A stretch of 64,000 nucleotides of DNA from Gari tellinella (lineage: Eukaryota > Mollusca > Bivalvia > Cardiida > Psammobiidae): NCBI GenBank assembly GCA_922989275.2, contig OV277866.1:77164328-77228327 (forward strand), written 5' to 3'. A program made the position numbers and the translations under genes. Of this stretch, positions 54,430-64,000 are shown one piece after another. The notes beneath the pieces were generated by a model. It had not been told where the DNA came from. It ran no database searches and saw only the letters and a list, made by a program, of their open reading frames with translations. Each line of letters begins with the position of its first letter. Positions within the stretch are counted from its first letter, which is position 1.

Positions 54430-56225
54430 TACAGTTTGAAACATTGGTATGGTTGGTATGGAAGCGCTAGACCTATTGGTTCTAATGTTAATATAATGCA
54501 TTTTAAGAATTTTGCGAAAATAGGTCAAAGGTCAAGGTTACAAGAGCTACATGTTGGCATGGCCTGCGTGGCCTTGACACATGGAAGGCAAATGCCAAGT
54601 ATGAAAGTCTTTTTGCAGAAACACTGGTATGGTTAGAAAGGTCTTAACACAAGAAATATACAAACCAAGTATGTAAGCTTTAGGCCTTTTGGTTTACATG
54701 TTATAAGCATTTAAAGAATTTTACAAAAGTAGGTCAAGGTCAAAAGCACAATGACAAAATTGTCTGCAGGGTTAGAAGGGTTTCGACAAAAGGAAGGCAC
54801 ATTTCAAATATAAAAATTCCATTGCAGTAGTGCAAGAGTAATAGGTATAGCCAAGGTTATCATTTTCGTCAAAGGTTAAGGTCAAATGGTTAAATACATG
54901 GCTATGGTTTAATTTCAATTCAATGATAAAAGTATGATGCAAACTGTATAGTTTGTTGCCTGAAATATGGACATCGATTTCACACTCTTTGGGTACGATC
55001 ACCATAAATATGGGTAGGATCACCACAGAAGTGATCACTGTACCCAATAAGAATGTGATTCAAATATGGATCACTAGCAATCAACCCCACTACGTCATCA
55101 ATACTTGCGTACAAATGGAATAGACAAGAAATATGGCGACGTCATGTGACATTTAACCGCCATGGACTTTAAATTTATAAGTGTTAACACAAACCATCAG
55201 TGTATATGCAGTGACAATATATAAATATGTTGACTTAGCACCTACTGATTAGTTCATTTGGCTTTTATCCTGACACATTACGTATGAAATTCTCCCATCG
55301 GCTATATGGTTCATCGATTATAAGGTAAGTCTGTTAACTATTAGCTGTGGCAATCATCATGCTCCTTTCATGTTATGTTCAAACACATGATTTAATATTT
55401 CTAATGAAACACTGGGATGTTACAGTATAATAGGCCAATGTGCAATAGTGCAAGAGAAATAGCAAAATTTAAAGTTTTGTATTAAGGTTTGATTAAAAAG
55501 GTCAAGGTCAAGGTCGAATGGTAAAACACATTGGTATGGTTGGAAAGGTCCTGACACAAGAAAGATTCATACCGAATATGGAATCTCTGAGCCTATTGTT
55601 TCAAATATTATAGGCATTTAAATATTTTCAAAAGTAGGTCATGATGAAAGTTACAAGGGCAAATGCCTGCATGATTGGGAAGGTCTCGACAAAAGGGAGG
55701 CACATTTCAAATATAAAAGTTCTATGTGCAATAGTGCAAGAGTTATTCCTATAGCCAAGGTTAAAGTTTTTGGTTAAAGTTTGATTAAACTGGTCAAATG
55801 TCAAGGTCAAATGGTAAAATTGTTGTTATGCGTGTAGAGGTCTTGACAAAAAAACTTTGATATCGAAAGTCTTGGCCTATTTGTTCAAACATAACAGGAA
55901 TTTAAAGATTTGTACAAAATAAGTTCAATGCCAAGGTCAATGTCAGAGCGATAAAAATGTTGGTATCGTTTAAAGGGAGGCACGTGTATAGTACAAAAGG
56001 CCCATGTGGAATAGTGTTAGAATTATAGCCAAATGTTAAGGTTTTGGCTTAAAGTTTGACTGATTAGGTCAAAGGTCAATGTCAAATGGTAAAATTCATT
56101 GTTACTATTAGAAAGGTCTTGGCACAAGAAAGACATAGTCCAAAGTAATGGATTATAGAAACCCTAAGCCTATGGGTTCACTTTTTACAGACATTTGAAA
56201 GAATTTTACAAAATACAAATCTAGC
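54430..56225 (+). repeat. Degenerate tandem repeat block M with AGGTCA runs
   Basis: Phrases such as TGGTATGGTTGGAAAGGTC, GACAAAAGGAAGGCACATTT, AATAGTGCAAGAGTTAT and AGGTCAAGGTCAAATGGTAA recur at irregular intervals of a few hundred bases, interrupted at about 54990-55420. Includes two perfect AGGTCAAAGGTCA sites (54522, 56066). Confidence 0.7.
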
Positions 56226-56231
56226 TATCCA

Positions 56232-57230
56232 TTAATCCTTTACTCAATAGCCTGTTTCTTGTTGACCACTTAAGGTAGCTTTATAGTTTCGATACTACAA
56301 GCGGATTTTTCTTATTTATCATCATGATTTATAATTTATTCCCCCATTTTATAGCTGAATGGTTTCAGTGGTACACATGTCACCACAAAATGTCTTTTTA
56401 AAAAAAATATTTTATATTTTTACGATTTTATAAGACAAATTTAAAAAAAATTCAAACAGCGATTGTAAAGCCGTCTTAATTTGTAACGCCTTTAAAATTG
56501 CCCATAATACACTTCAGTAACATATCTAGGGATCCGTGTCTCAGATTTTTAAATTTCCCCTTCCAACTATTATTATGTAACATCAAAGTTATTTTACCGT
56601 TTAAAGTCGATTTCTATTACGTAATGCTTTGCTGTAAACAGCTGGAGAACCTCATCAACATTCTGAGACACGGTTCACTAGAGAAGATAATACCCTTTCA
56701 TCTGCTTTAAACCGCATGAAAATCGGACCCCTACCGCGAACACAATCGTTAATCAAATATGCCGCCTGTTTGAAAATAAGGAGGTGCCGAAAACGTCAAT
56801 TAACTGATAAGCGTGTCATTTTGACTGTCTGACACAGTGCGAATACCCCGGGGTTCAACTATGTCCTTTTTGTTTCAACCAATAAGAAGACACATATTTC
56901 ATAAGCGATTTTCCTTAGCTCCACCCTTAATAAAATATACCAATCATAATTCAATAATGATTTTAACATGCGAAACCCATAAATCACGCAACAGCAGCTG
57001 GAGAACGCCTCTAGGTGATCACGTGGCTGGACTACGGAGTGCTTAATGAGGTGTGATTTATTGATCAGATAGCCGTGTAATGCGTTTGGTTTGGTTTTGG
57101 AGATTTTGGTAAAATGTAGAACAGAATGTCGGCTATCAAAATCGGAAAAAAGGTTAAAAACACAATTTTTGCAGTTTTAAAGCTCTAAAGATACCTTAAG
57201 CAGGTTGAACGTTAAGTAGAATTCGCCTTT
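56232..57230 (+). mobile_element. MITE family B left half split by element P
   Basis: ATCCTTTACTCAATAGCCTG..GTTGACCAC before P; GCAGGTTGAACGTTAAGTAG after it, the first arm of core 2. The right half is missing. Confidence 0.75.
56274..57195. mobile_element. Element P: 922-bp TTAA-flanked transposon
   Basis: TTAA at 56270-56273 and 57196-57199. Ends GGTAGCTTTATAGTTT and AAAGCTCTAAAGATACC are imperfect inverse. Inner inverted motif CCGTGTCTCAGA/TCTGAGACACGG at about 56535 and 56660. No transposase-like frame. Confidence 0.82.
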
Positions 57231-57259
57231 ACCCTTTCATGATCAAATTATTCGAGAGA

Positions 57260-57548
57260 CGTTTACCCCTTCACCGCATTATTGTCGTATGTTTTAGTCT
57301 GCAATACACGTTTCAAAGTATAGATTTACGGTTGTACAGTTTCTTTTACTTGGTAACTCATATTATGCTATATTATCGACTGCTTCAAATATATCGTCAA
57401 TGGAAAAAAATATCAAATTTAGTTTTTTTTTAACGGCTTTGGTCTGAAGAAAAGTTGAATATGAGTGACAAGCAAATTAGATCCAGATCAGACGCCGCGG
57501 CGTCTGATTTGGATCCAAACTGTTAGCAAAATGGTGCCATAAGCGTTA
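57260..57548 (+). mobile_element. MITE family J copy, extended
   Basis: TTTACCCCTTCACCGCATTA and TTGTCGTATG at the left; core 1 lacking the tip (CAGACGCCGCGGCGTCTG, a 2x9-bp perfect palindrome). Confidence 0.65.
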
Positions 57549-57565
57549 AGTTCAACTTGGTTGTA

Positions 57566-57922
57566 CATCGTTCCCTCTCTACAACGACACCCATTGGGAG
57601 ACAGAACTTTTGTGCGTTGTTCAGAGGGAGTCGTTATAGAGAGGGAACTTGACTTATATTTGCAAACAGCTTGAATCCAGATCAGACGCCGCGTAACGCG
57701 GCGTCTGATCTGGATTCAAGCTGTTTGTCACTCGTTATTCAGTTTTTTCTGTCAAAATGTTCGTTATGCAACTTTGAGAAAAATAGCAGATGACAATTTT
57801 AAGCAGACGATATTGCAGTCTTGAATAGTTTGGACATCATTTTCTTGTTTAGGGAACAGAGGCAAGTGTCGCTGTAAGGAGGGAGTCGTTGTTGGGAGGG
57901 CCGTTGTAGAGAGGGAGCGCTG
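57566..57922. mobile_element. MITE family F copy, full length
   Basis: TA-flanked; CATCGTTCCCTCTCTACAAC and TTGTAGAGAGGGAGCGCTG ends. Core 1 with GAATCCAGATCAGACGCCGC arms. Shares the GACGACAATTTTAAGCAGAC type interior with family J. The reference copy for F. Confidence 0.9.
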
Positions 57923-57941
57923 TATGCACATTTCATTATGT

Positions 57942-58196
57942 AGTGGAGAAGGTGCTTTTCTTCTAGTTTTTAAACGAAACACAAACGCAAAACAATAAAA
58001 AGTACAGCTTCTTGATTATATTGAAAATTTAGTCTTCTTTGAAATAGCTTACAGCTTGGAGTCTGATTGGACGCAGAGTTATCTTCAGAATATGATTAAC
58101 CGGTGTCTGATCTGGCTCCAAGCTACATGTTTTTGCAATTGGAATAATGAATTTAGTATAAGGGTTTATTGGGAAAGAATAACGTCAACTTCACTG
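57942..58196 (-). mobile_element. MITE family A copy, diverged
   Basis: AGTGGAGAAGGTGCTTTTCT to GTCAACTTCACTG; core strongly decayed (GATTGGACGCAGAG). Confidence 0.8.
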
Positions 58197-58454
58197 TATA
58201 CATGTACACACTACATTGCATTGAGACCATCCTAACTGACAGAGAAAGATAAAACTCTGACCACAATTCTTCCGGAATGCAACAACAGGGTGTTGATAGA
58301 CAAAAACATTTAAATAAAAGGATTTAGTGGAAAGAATGCACGATACGGCCTTGTCAAACACGGACAAATGCATGACAACCGACATATGCCAGACTGCACT
58401 TTCCCAAACTACAGCCACTCTTGTATTAATCGACCAATCGAATGCCGTACAGCA

Positions 58455-59110
58455 CAGTTAAACCTCTATACAGTGGAGAATACGTTATTCTGCCCCGTTT
58501 AAACGAAACGGAACGCAAACGCAAAATATTGAAACGTAGAAAAGCGCAACTTTTGGACATTTCTGATAATTCATGTTTATCTTGGTGGCAAACAGTTTTG
58601 AGCCTGATCAGACGCCGGGTTACCCGGCGTCTAATCTGGCTCCAAACTGTTTGCAATAGAAATAATAGTTTTAGCGTAAACGCATTTATTGGGAAAGAAT
58701 AACATTTTCTCCACTATATTACGACCAATAAATTTTGTTAATTGTTAGATTTCACTACAGGAGCTTTCTGCTTTACTGTCACCTTTATTCAATCTGTCAT
58801 TTGTCTAAAAATTATACAATTACAGTCAATCTCTTTATTACGACACTATATTTTTGTAAACCAGAAAGCTCATTTAGGAGCTTGTTATACTGTTCTCTTG
58901 CTTTAGTCTGTTACCGTTCCTTAATGGAATTACAGTAAACCCTCTTTATAACGACCACTGTTAAGTATTAGATGCTTACGGCAGGTATAGCTCCCTGTAA
59001 AGCAAGCTGACAGTAAAACTGAAAGCGCCTTTATGGGTCTGTTTTACTGTCACCATAATTTAATATGTCACCTCACTTTTATACGACCTTTTACGACCAC
59101 CAAATTTGCT
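58455..59110. mobile_element. Cluster of three decayed family E copies
   Basis: E-type starts CAGTTAAACCTCTA (58455), CAGTCAATCTCTTTATTACG (58824) and CAGTAAACCCTCTTTATAAC (58934), each followed by core 2 fragments such as AGGAGCTTTCTGCTTTACTG. Right ends are worn. Confidence 0.6.
58471..58716 (-). mobile_element. MITE family A copy inside E
   Basis: TA at 58469-58470 and 58717-58718. Removing it restores AAACCTCTATATTACGACCA, the E TIR. Confidence 0.92.
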
Positions 59111-59119
59111 AAACATTAG

Positions 59120-59550
59120 TTGTTTGCAGCATAATAAATTCTTTATTTCAGTCTCATTTGTATACATACATGTCAAATTATACATTTATATAACACAAAG
59201 CAATGCATACAACCATTCTGAATAGAATTATAACAGACTATGATACATTTTATCACAATAGGTACCACACACGTATTGCACAAACAGTATTAATATATAA
59301 ACAGATAAGACTAAGTAATAGCTGCTAATCGTTACAGGGAAAACAATTAAAGAAAACATTTTACCTCTTTGATCAGATCAAAATAGCATCGATTAGCAAC
59401 TTTCACTTGAAAAAGAAAATCGATCATAATATTTAAAATTACATTATTTACATAAAATGATGATCTCCTATTAAGAATAGCCTAAAGCAAGGTGACAGTA
59501 AAAAAGAAAACTCCGTTACAACCTACTCGGATTAATCCATTTTTTGCGCC
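59120..59550. other. Unassigned AT-rich stretch
   Basis: No family recognised, apart from a weak E/core 2 trace (AAAGCAAGGTGACAGTAAAA) at 59483. Confidence 0.5.
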
Positions 59551-59553
59551 CAT

Positions 59554-59990
59554 GGCTTACCCCGAGTACAATGGTTATTTGCAAACAGTTTGGATCCTGA
59601 TCAGAAGCCGCTTAACGCAGTGTCTGATCAGAATCTGACCTGTTTGATACTCATTTCAGTTTTTCTTAAATCAAGATTTCTAAACTTTTAAATTTGAGAG
59701 ATACAGTGGAGAATCTGTTATTCTTTCCCAATAAACGCGTTTACGCTAAAACTATTATTTACAGTGCAAACAGTTTGGAGCCAGATCAGACGCCGGGTAA
59801 CCCGGCGTCTGATCAGGCTCCAAACTGTTTGCCACCAAGATAAACATGAAATATCAGAATTGTCCAAAAGTTGTTCTTTTCTACGTTTTAGCGCTTTGCG
59901 TTTGCGTACGTTTGCGTTTAAACGGGAAAGAATAACAGATTCTCAACTGTAGAAGCACTTGCTTAAAATTGATGACGTCATTGAAAACGG
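59554..59990 (+). mobile_element. MITE family J copy hosting A
   Basis: GCTTACCCCGAGTACAATGG, core 1 (TGGATCCTGATCAGAAGCCG) before the insertion and CTTAAAATTGATGACGTCAT after it. Confidence 0.65.
59704..59949 (+). mobile_element. MITE family A copy inside J
   Basis: Intact young copy, TA-flanked, one right-TIR mismatch (CTCAACTG). Confidence 0.95.
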
Positions 59991-60123
59991 TATTGCAGCA
60001 GACGAAGATTTGATTCTAGAAACAATGAAACGCGGAAAAGTCAGACACGTAGAGATATTTATATGCACACTTACCTAGGCCAATCTAGCTCCGACGGCGC
60101 CTCTGTCTTACAGCAAGGAAGTA

Positions 60124-60453
60124 CAACGCTCCCTCTCTACATTTACAACGACACCCAATGGGAGACAAACAATATGTGCGTTGTTCGGAGGGTGTCGTTA
60201 TAGGGAGGAAATTGGTTTACATTTGCAAACAGCATGAATCCAGGATTCAAGCTGTTTGTCACTCGTCATTAAGTTTTATATCAAATGTCTGTTGATAAGT
60301 AACTTTGAGAAACACAGCAGACGACAACTTAAAGCAGACGATATTGCAGCAATAAAAACGTAAGACATTATTTTCCTGTTTAGGGAACAGCGGCAACGGC
60401 CGTTGAAGGGAGTGAGTCGGTGTCGGGAGGGTCGTTATAGAGAGGGATCACTG
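60124..60453. mobile_element. MITE family F copy, core deleted
   Basis: TA-flanked. CAACGCTCCCTCTCTACATT and TAGAGAGGGATCACTG ends. The CAGACGCCG part of core 1 is gone, leaving ATGAATCCAGGATTCAAGC. Confidence 0.85.
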
Positions 60454-60510
60454 TACGGTATTCCTCTCCGCTTAAACTAAACTGAACGCAAACGCGCAAA
60501 ACGACAAATA

Positions 60511-60756
60511 CAGTGGAGAATCTGTTATTCTTTCCCGTTTAAACGCAAACGTACGCAAACGCAAAGCACTAAATTGTAGAAAAGAACAACTTTTGGACAA
60601 TTCTGATAATTCTTGTTTATCTTGGTGGCAAACAGTTTGAAGCCTGATCAGACACCGGGTTACCCGGCGTCTGATCTGGCTCCAAACTGTCTGCACTGCA
60701 AATACTAGTTTTAGCGTAAACGCGTTAATTGGGAAAGAATAACAGATCCTCCACTG
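60511..60756 (-). mobile_element. MITE family A copy
   Basis: Intact, TA-flanked. Sequence just before it (60454-60509) is another A spacer fragment (CTTAAACTAAACTGAACGCA). Confidence 0.94.
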
Positions 60757-60759
60757 TAT

Positions 60760-61096
60760 AGAAACTAAGAGGAATTTTCAAAATGTTTTCTATTCATTAT
60801 AATCTCTGACAAGAATGGCAAACATTTTGTAACCTGAACAGACGCTGAGTAATGTTCAATGAACATATTTGTTTAAACATACATGTACATGTCGGGGTTA
60901 AAATAAAGAGTTTTTAAACAGCAGTTACACCCATGAGAATGATATCAACACCGTCACGGCCTTATCCAAATTGGAATCTACAATGGTTATTTGCAAACAA
61001 TGTTTATCCTGATCAGACGCTGTGTAAAGCGGCGTCTAGTCATGGTCCAGATTATTTGACACTCATTATGCTTGAATACATTTATCTAAAATTTGA
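60760..61096. other. Core 1 fragments only
   Basis: GTAACCTGAACAGACGCTGA (60829) and TTATCCTGATCAGACGCTGT with an inverse (61005-61050) are core 1 relatives. No gene seen. Confidence 0.5.
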
Positions 61097-61510
61097 CCCA
61101 TTACCCAATAGCCTGTTTCTATTTTTGAAGTTAGGTTAAAACTTATAGCAGGTTGAAAATAAAGTAGAATGGGCCTTAAGGCGCATTCTGCTTTACTTTC
61201 AGCATGCTTTAAGCTATAATCTGCTAGAAAAGAGAAAATACTTCTGTTGATACATATTCATGACTGTATTAAACAGAACAATTTTCTTCGGTAGAGGAAT
61301 AAATCAAAGGCACTGTTTGTTACTCGTCATTAAAATAAAATTATGTCAAAATGTCCATATAAAGGAACTTTGAGAAAACAGCGGACGATAAATTTAAGCA
61401 GAACATATTGCAGCCGTGAATAGGTTGGACATAATTGTTCTGTTTAGGGAACTGCGGCAATGGCCGTGTAAGGATAAAGTCGTTGTTGGGAGAGTCGTTG
61501 TAGGTAGCTG
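61097..61510 (+). mobile_element. Chimera of family B (left) and family F (right)
   Basis: CCCATTACCCAATAGCCTG, core 2 and B right spacer to about 61311 (AATAAATCAAAGG). It then switches to CACTGTTTGTTACTCGTCAT and the F right half (GGAACTGCGGCAATGGCCGT..GAGTCGTTGTAGGTAG). Confidence 0.75.
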
Positions 61511-61514
61511 GTAT

Positions 61515-62105
61515 ACAATGTTTTATATTTCCGTATGATTTAAATGTAATTATGTACTATACTGCAACAATAAGTATAGCTTATAGTGTTACACGTTATG
61601 AAGGCCTCATTGAAAATTGGTTTCACCAAAGGTGTTCCCTCGCTAAATAGAGTCTTGATTATGATTAAGAAAGCAGATCACGGCATGAAGTGGTTGAATT
61701 AAGCATATATTATTTTCACCAAAGGGTGATGTTTCATTAAAAGCATATTTGACATAGAACATGTATGTAAAAAACAATATAACAAACGACAGAATTAAGG
61801 AAATACTACTTAGAGAAGACATTGTCTGTACAGAAACGAGGACATACGTGTACAGTGCAGAATACCTTATAAGTTGGTCGAATATCGGACAGATAAAGCA
61901 GCAACTATATGGTCCCAACCCTCCTTGGAGAGCATAAAAACAACAAAGGAACAAATATGACGTTCTACCATTCGAAGCTCATTTGGACAACAACGTTATT
62001 TTGGTATGGTACTTTCAGTTTCGTAACATGTTTTTTTTTTCAGACGGTAGCTGACCGAAAATAATGTGCGTGTTTGCATGTTAATATCCTGAATTATTTT
62101 CGTAT
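61515..62105. other. Unassigned stretch
   Basis: No repeat copy or coding exon recognised. A 103-codon antisense frame (61643-61954) shows no motif. Confidence 0.5.
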
Positions 62106-62109
62106 GGTA

Positions 62110-62355
62110 CAGTAGAGAATCTGTTATTCTTTCCCGTTTAAACGCAAACGAAACGCAAACGCAAAATACTAGAAATGTACAACTTTTGGACAATTCTGAT
62201 AATTCATTTTTATCTAGGTGGCAAACAGTTTGGAGCCTGATCAGACGCCGGGTTACCCGGCGTCTGATCTGGCTTCAAACTGTTTGTAATGAAATCGAAT
62301 TGCAAAGTTTTAGCGTAAACGCGTTTATTGGAAAAGAATAACGTTTTCTCCACTG
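62110..62355 (-). mobile_element. MITE family A copy
   Basis: TA-flanked; CAGTAGAGAATCTGTTATTC to GTTTTCTCCACTG, i.e. a left end of the young type and a right end of the older type. Confidence 0.93.
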
Positions 62356-62359
62356 TACT

Positions 62360-63190
62360 TTCAGTTGCGTAACAAGTTTTGCGGACTAAAAAGCGTGCGT
62401 GTTAGCTTAATTTCTACATTTTATCGAATTGTATATGTATTTTGTTTTGTATAAACGGGAAAAATAGTGTTTACTCATATGATATTACGAAGAAAATAAA
62501 ATTGAAAAATAATTTATTTCCTGTAGAAGTTATTTCTTTCCTATTTTAAAGCTTACCAAATACGAGAAACCAAAGAAAATAAATGTCCGGGTAAACAGAT
62601 TTTCTTTTCTGTTTGCAAGTCATTTTTGTGTCATTACTAAAGAACATTCTGCGCAAAATACAATGGAGAAGACGTTCCTTTATCCAATTTAACTCTTACA
62701 CTGTAATCAGCGCCAAAAGGCGACTTTGCAAACAGTCTTTACCCTGAAATTAATGCAGAAAGCCTATACTGCATCATTCTGCTTGTTTTCGCAATGCTTT
62801 AAGTAGACACATGCACTGGGTCCAAACCCTTAAAAACCTAACGATAGTATGCTGAAAACTGAAGACTGTCTTTCCTTTTACTAATATCATATTACGCTGT
62901 ATATAAAACTAAGAAATAAGTAATTTCCTGTTGAAATTATTTCTGCCCTACTATCATTAAAACACATCAAATGCGAGGAACCAGTACCAGGACAAACACA
63001 TGTTTAGTTGGCTAATTTCTAGAAATAATGTCTGTTCAACCGTACTGTACTTTAACATACAAGTTTGTGTTTCCTCTCCAATACTGCACATCATTATTGT
63101 ATAATGTCGGTGTGTCCAGCCATGCGTTCAGTAAAGAAATCGATAGCCGTCGATGGACATCGATTGCGAGTTGGCTACCGGTCTGAAAAA
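62360..63190. other. Unassigned stretch with weak A and core 2 traces
   Basis: An A right-spacer trace (GTATAAACGGGAAAAATAGT) at 62450, a core 2 trace (TTAATGCAGAAAGCCT..GCAATGCTTTAAG) at 62748-62808. No gene. Confidence 0.45.
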
Positions 63191-63292
63191 CAGTGGAGAA
63201 AACGTAGTTATTTCGTTAAAACGCAAACGCATTGCAAAGAAAATGACAACTTTTTTACAATTCTGAGTGGCAAACAGTTTGGAGCAAACAAT
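63191..63292 (-). mobile_element. Family A left fragment
   Basis: CAGTGGAGAAAACGTAGTTA through AAACGCAAACGCATTGCAAA to GTGGCAAACAGTTTGGAGC. Confidence 0.7.
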
Positions 63293-63354
63293 GGTAATTG
63301 AACGCGCTACTGAGTTCATGCCTGTAATAAACTCGTGAATGTTAAAACAAAGAT

Positions 63355-63480
63355 GGCTGATCAGGCTCCAAGTGAAGTGTCAGAGTTTCTAAATATTGTC
63401 ATTTTCTACATTTTATTTCATTATGTTTACCTGCCTCCCGTTTTCGTTTAAACGGAAAATAATGTCGCCTTCTTCGCTGT
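63355..63480 (+). mobile_element. Family A right fragment
   Basis: GCTGATCAGGCTCCAAGTG, TTTTCTACATTTTATTTCAT, CGTTTAAACGGAAAATAATG and end CTTCTTCGCTG. Confidence 0.65.
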
Positions 63481-63499
63481 TAAACATGTCGGAGTGTAT

Positions 63500-64000
63500 G
63501 CTACAATGGGGGAAGATATTATCCATTTTAAAAACATCTAGTCGTAATGCAATAACATGTACAATCAGCCAAACTACATCCGTTTCTTCAAGGTGTTTGA
63601 AATCTGATTTAATCTGATTTGCAAATCGTTTGAAGCCAAGCCGGACGCTGTGGTACCCGGGTTCTGATCTAGCTCCAAACTATTTGCAAAGGACGTGTTC
63701 ATTTCGGCATAGATTATGCCTTTTGTTTTGAAGGTAACGTTGTGTTGAAAGCTAAGTAAAAAATACCTGCAAAACAAAAATGCAGGACGAAACTAAAATT
63801 TATTTTTTAGAAATCATGTGTCGCCCCCGTACAGCCCAAATTACAACGACCATGAACAATTTCACATACAAGTTGTTAATGTGTGAAGGTTTGGAACACA
63901 TCTCCCTGATTGTTTAGGAGTAGTAGACTACACACAAGTTTTCCAAATATATTTTATGTACGAATCCAATTCAAAATGACCTCTGTCCAAATTGTTGCAT
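63500..64000. other. Window end; decayed core 1 copy
   Basis: A core 1 hairpin with a CTGTGGTACCCGG centre lies at 63620-63690 (GTTTGAAGCCAAGCCGGACG). The remainder is unassigned. Confidence 0.5.

Noticed and set aside
59120..59480. Possible 3' end of a minus-strand gene (TTTATT motif at 59148)
   Set aside because: No coding sequence found upstream on the minus strand; a single hexamer is not enough.

Overview
The window is animal DNA, most likely from a bivalve mollusc. It holds one recognisable protein-coding gene, a fibroblast growth factor of the FGF8/17/18 type on the + strand. Two coding exons are visible: an internal exon at 185..288 and the terminal exon at 29456..29788. Both have good splice signals and compatible phase, and a candidate poly(A) signal follows the stop. 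The intron between them is about 29.2 kb. No rRNA, tRNA or CRISPR was found, nor any second gene I could defend. The bivalve guess rests on the dispersed repeat starting AGCTCACCTGAG (two copies, 40937 and 50086), the abundance of ACATGTA strings, and the FGF gene; the species is not determined.

Most of the rest is short non-autonomous DNA transposons (MITEs). Family letters used here are my own. TA-flanked, CAG...CTG ends (Tc1/mariner-like): A (TIR CAGTGGAGAATCTGTTATTC, about 246 bp, around 30 near-complete copies), E (CAGTAAAACCTC), F (CAGCGCTCCCTCTC), N (CAGTGAAACTCGCTTATAAC). TTAA-flanked, CCC...GGG ends (piggyBac-like): B (CCCATTCCCCATAGCCTG), C (CCCATTTGTGCCC), H (CCCTAGCGACGAG), I (CCCTTTGAACCC), J (CCCCTTCACCG with GTCGTCTGCTT inside). 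hAT-like: D (CAGGGCTGCCAT) and R. Fold-back: K and L. Many of these otherwise different families carry one of only two central hairpins: core 1 (CAGACGCCG...CGGCGTCTG inside CAAACAGTTTGGA...) or core 2 (CTTAAAGCAGG...AGCAGAATGCGCC and its inverse).

Layout: 1-29455 is FGF intron and the internal exon, packed with MITEs and an 11-unit 61-bp minisatellite (1420-2086). 29456-29820 is the FGF terminal exon and poly(A) signal. 29820-40930 is MITE-rich intergenic DNA. 40937-42363 is a mollusc-type dispersed repeat. 42745-46912 is a 4.2 kb CpG-rich satellite of 22-bp units with 81-, 88- and 317-bp higher-order periods. 46913-51545 is nested transposons. 52673-52741 is a (CT)n tract. 54430-56225 is a degenerate tandem repeat with nuclear-receptor-like AGGTCA direct repeats. 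56232-64000 is more nested MITEs.

The most informative structure is the nesting: more than a dozen elements sit inside others with readable TA or TTAA duplications, including one empty/occupied site pair. This gives mechanism and relative age directly from the sequence. The best candidate for something not generally described is the modular sharing of hairpin cores between MITEs of different superfamilies.
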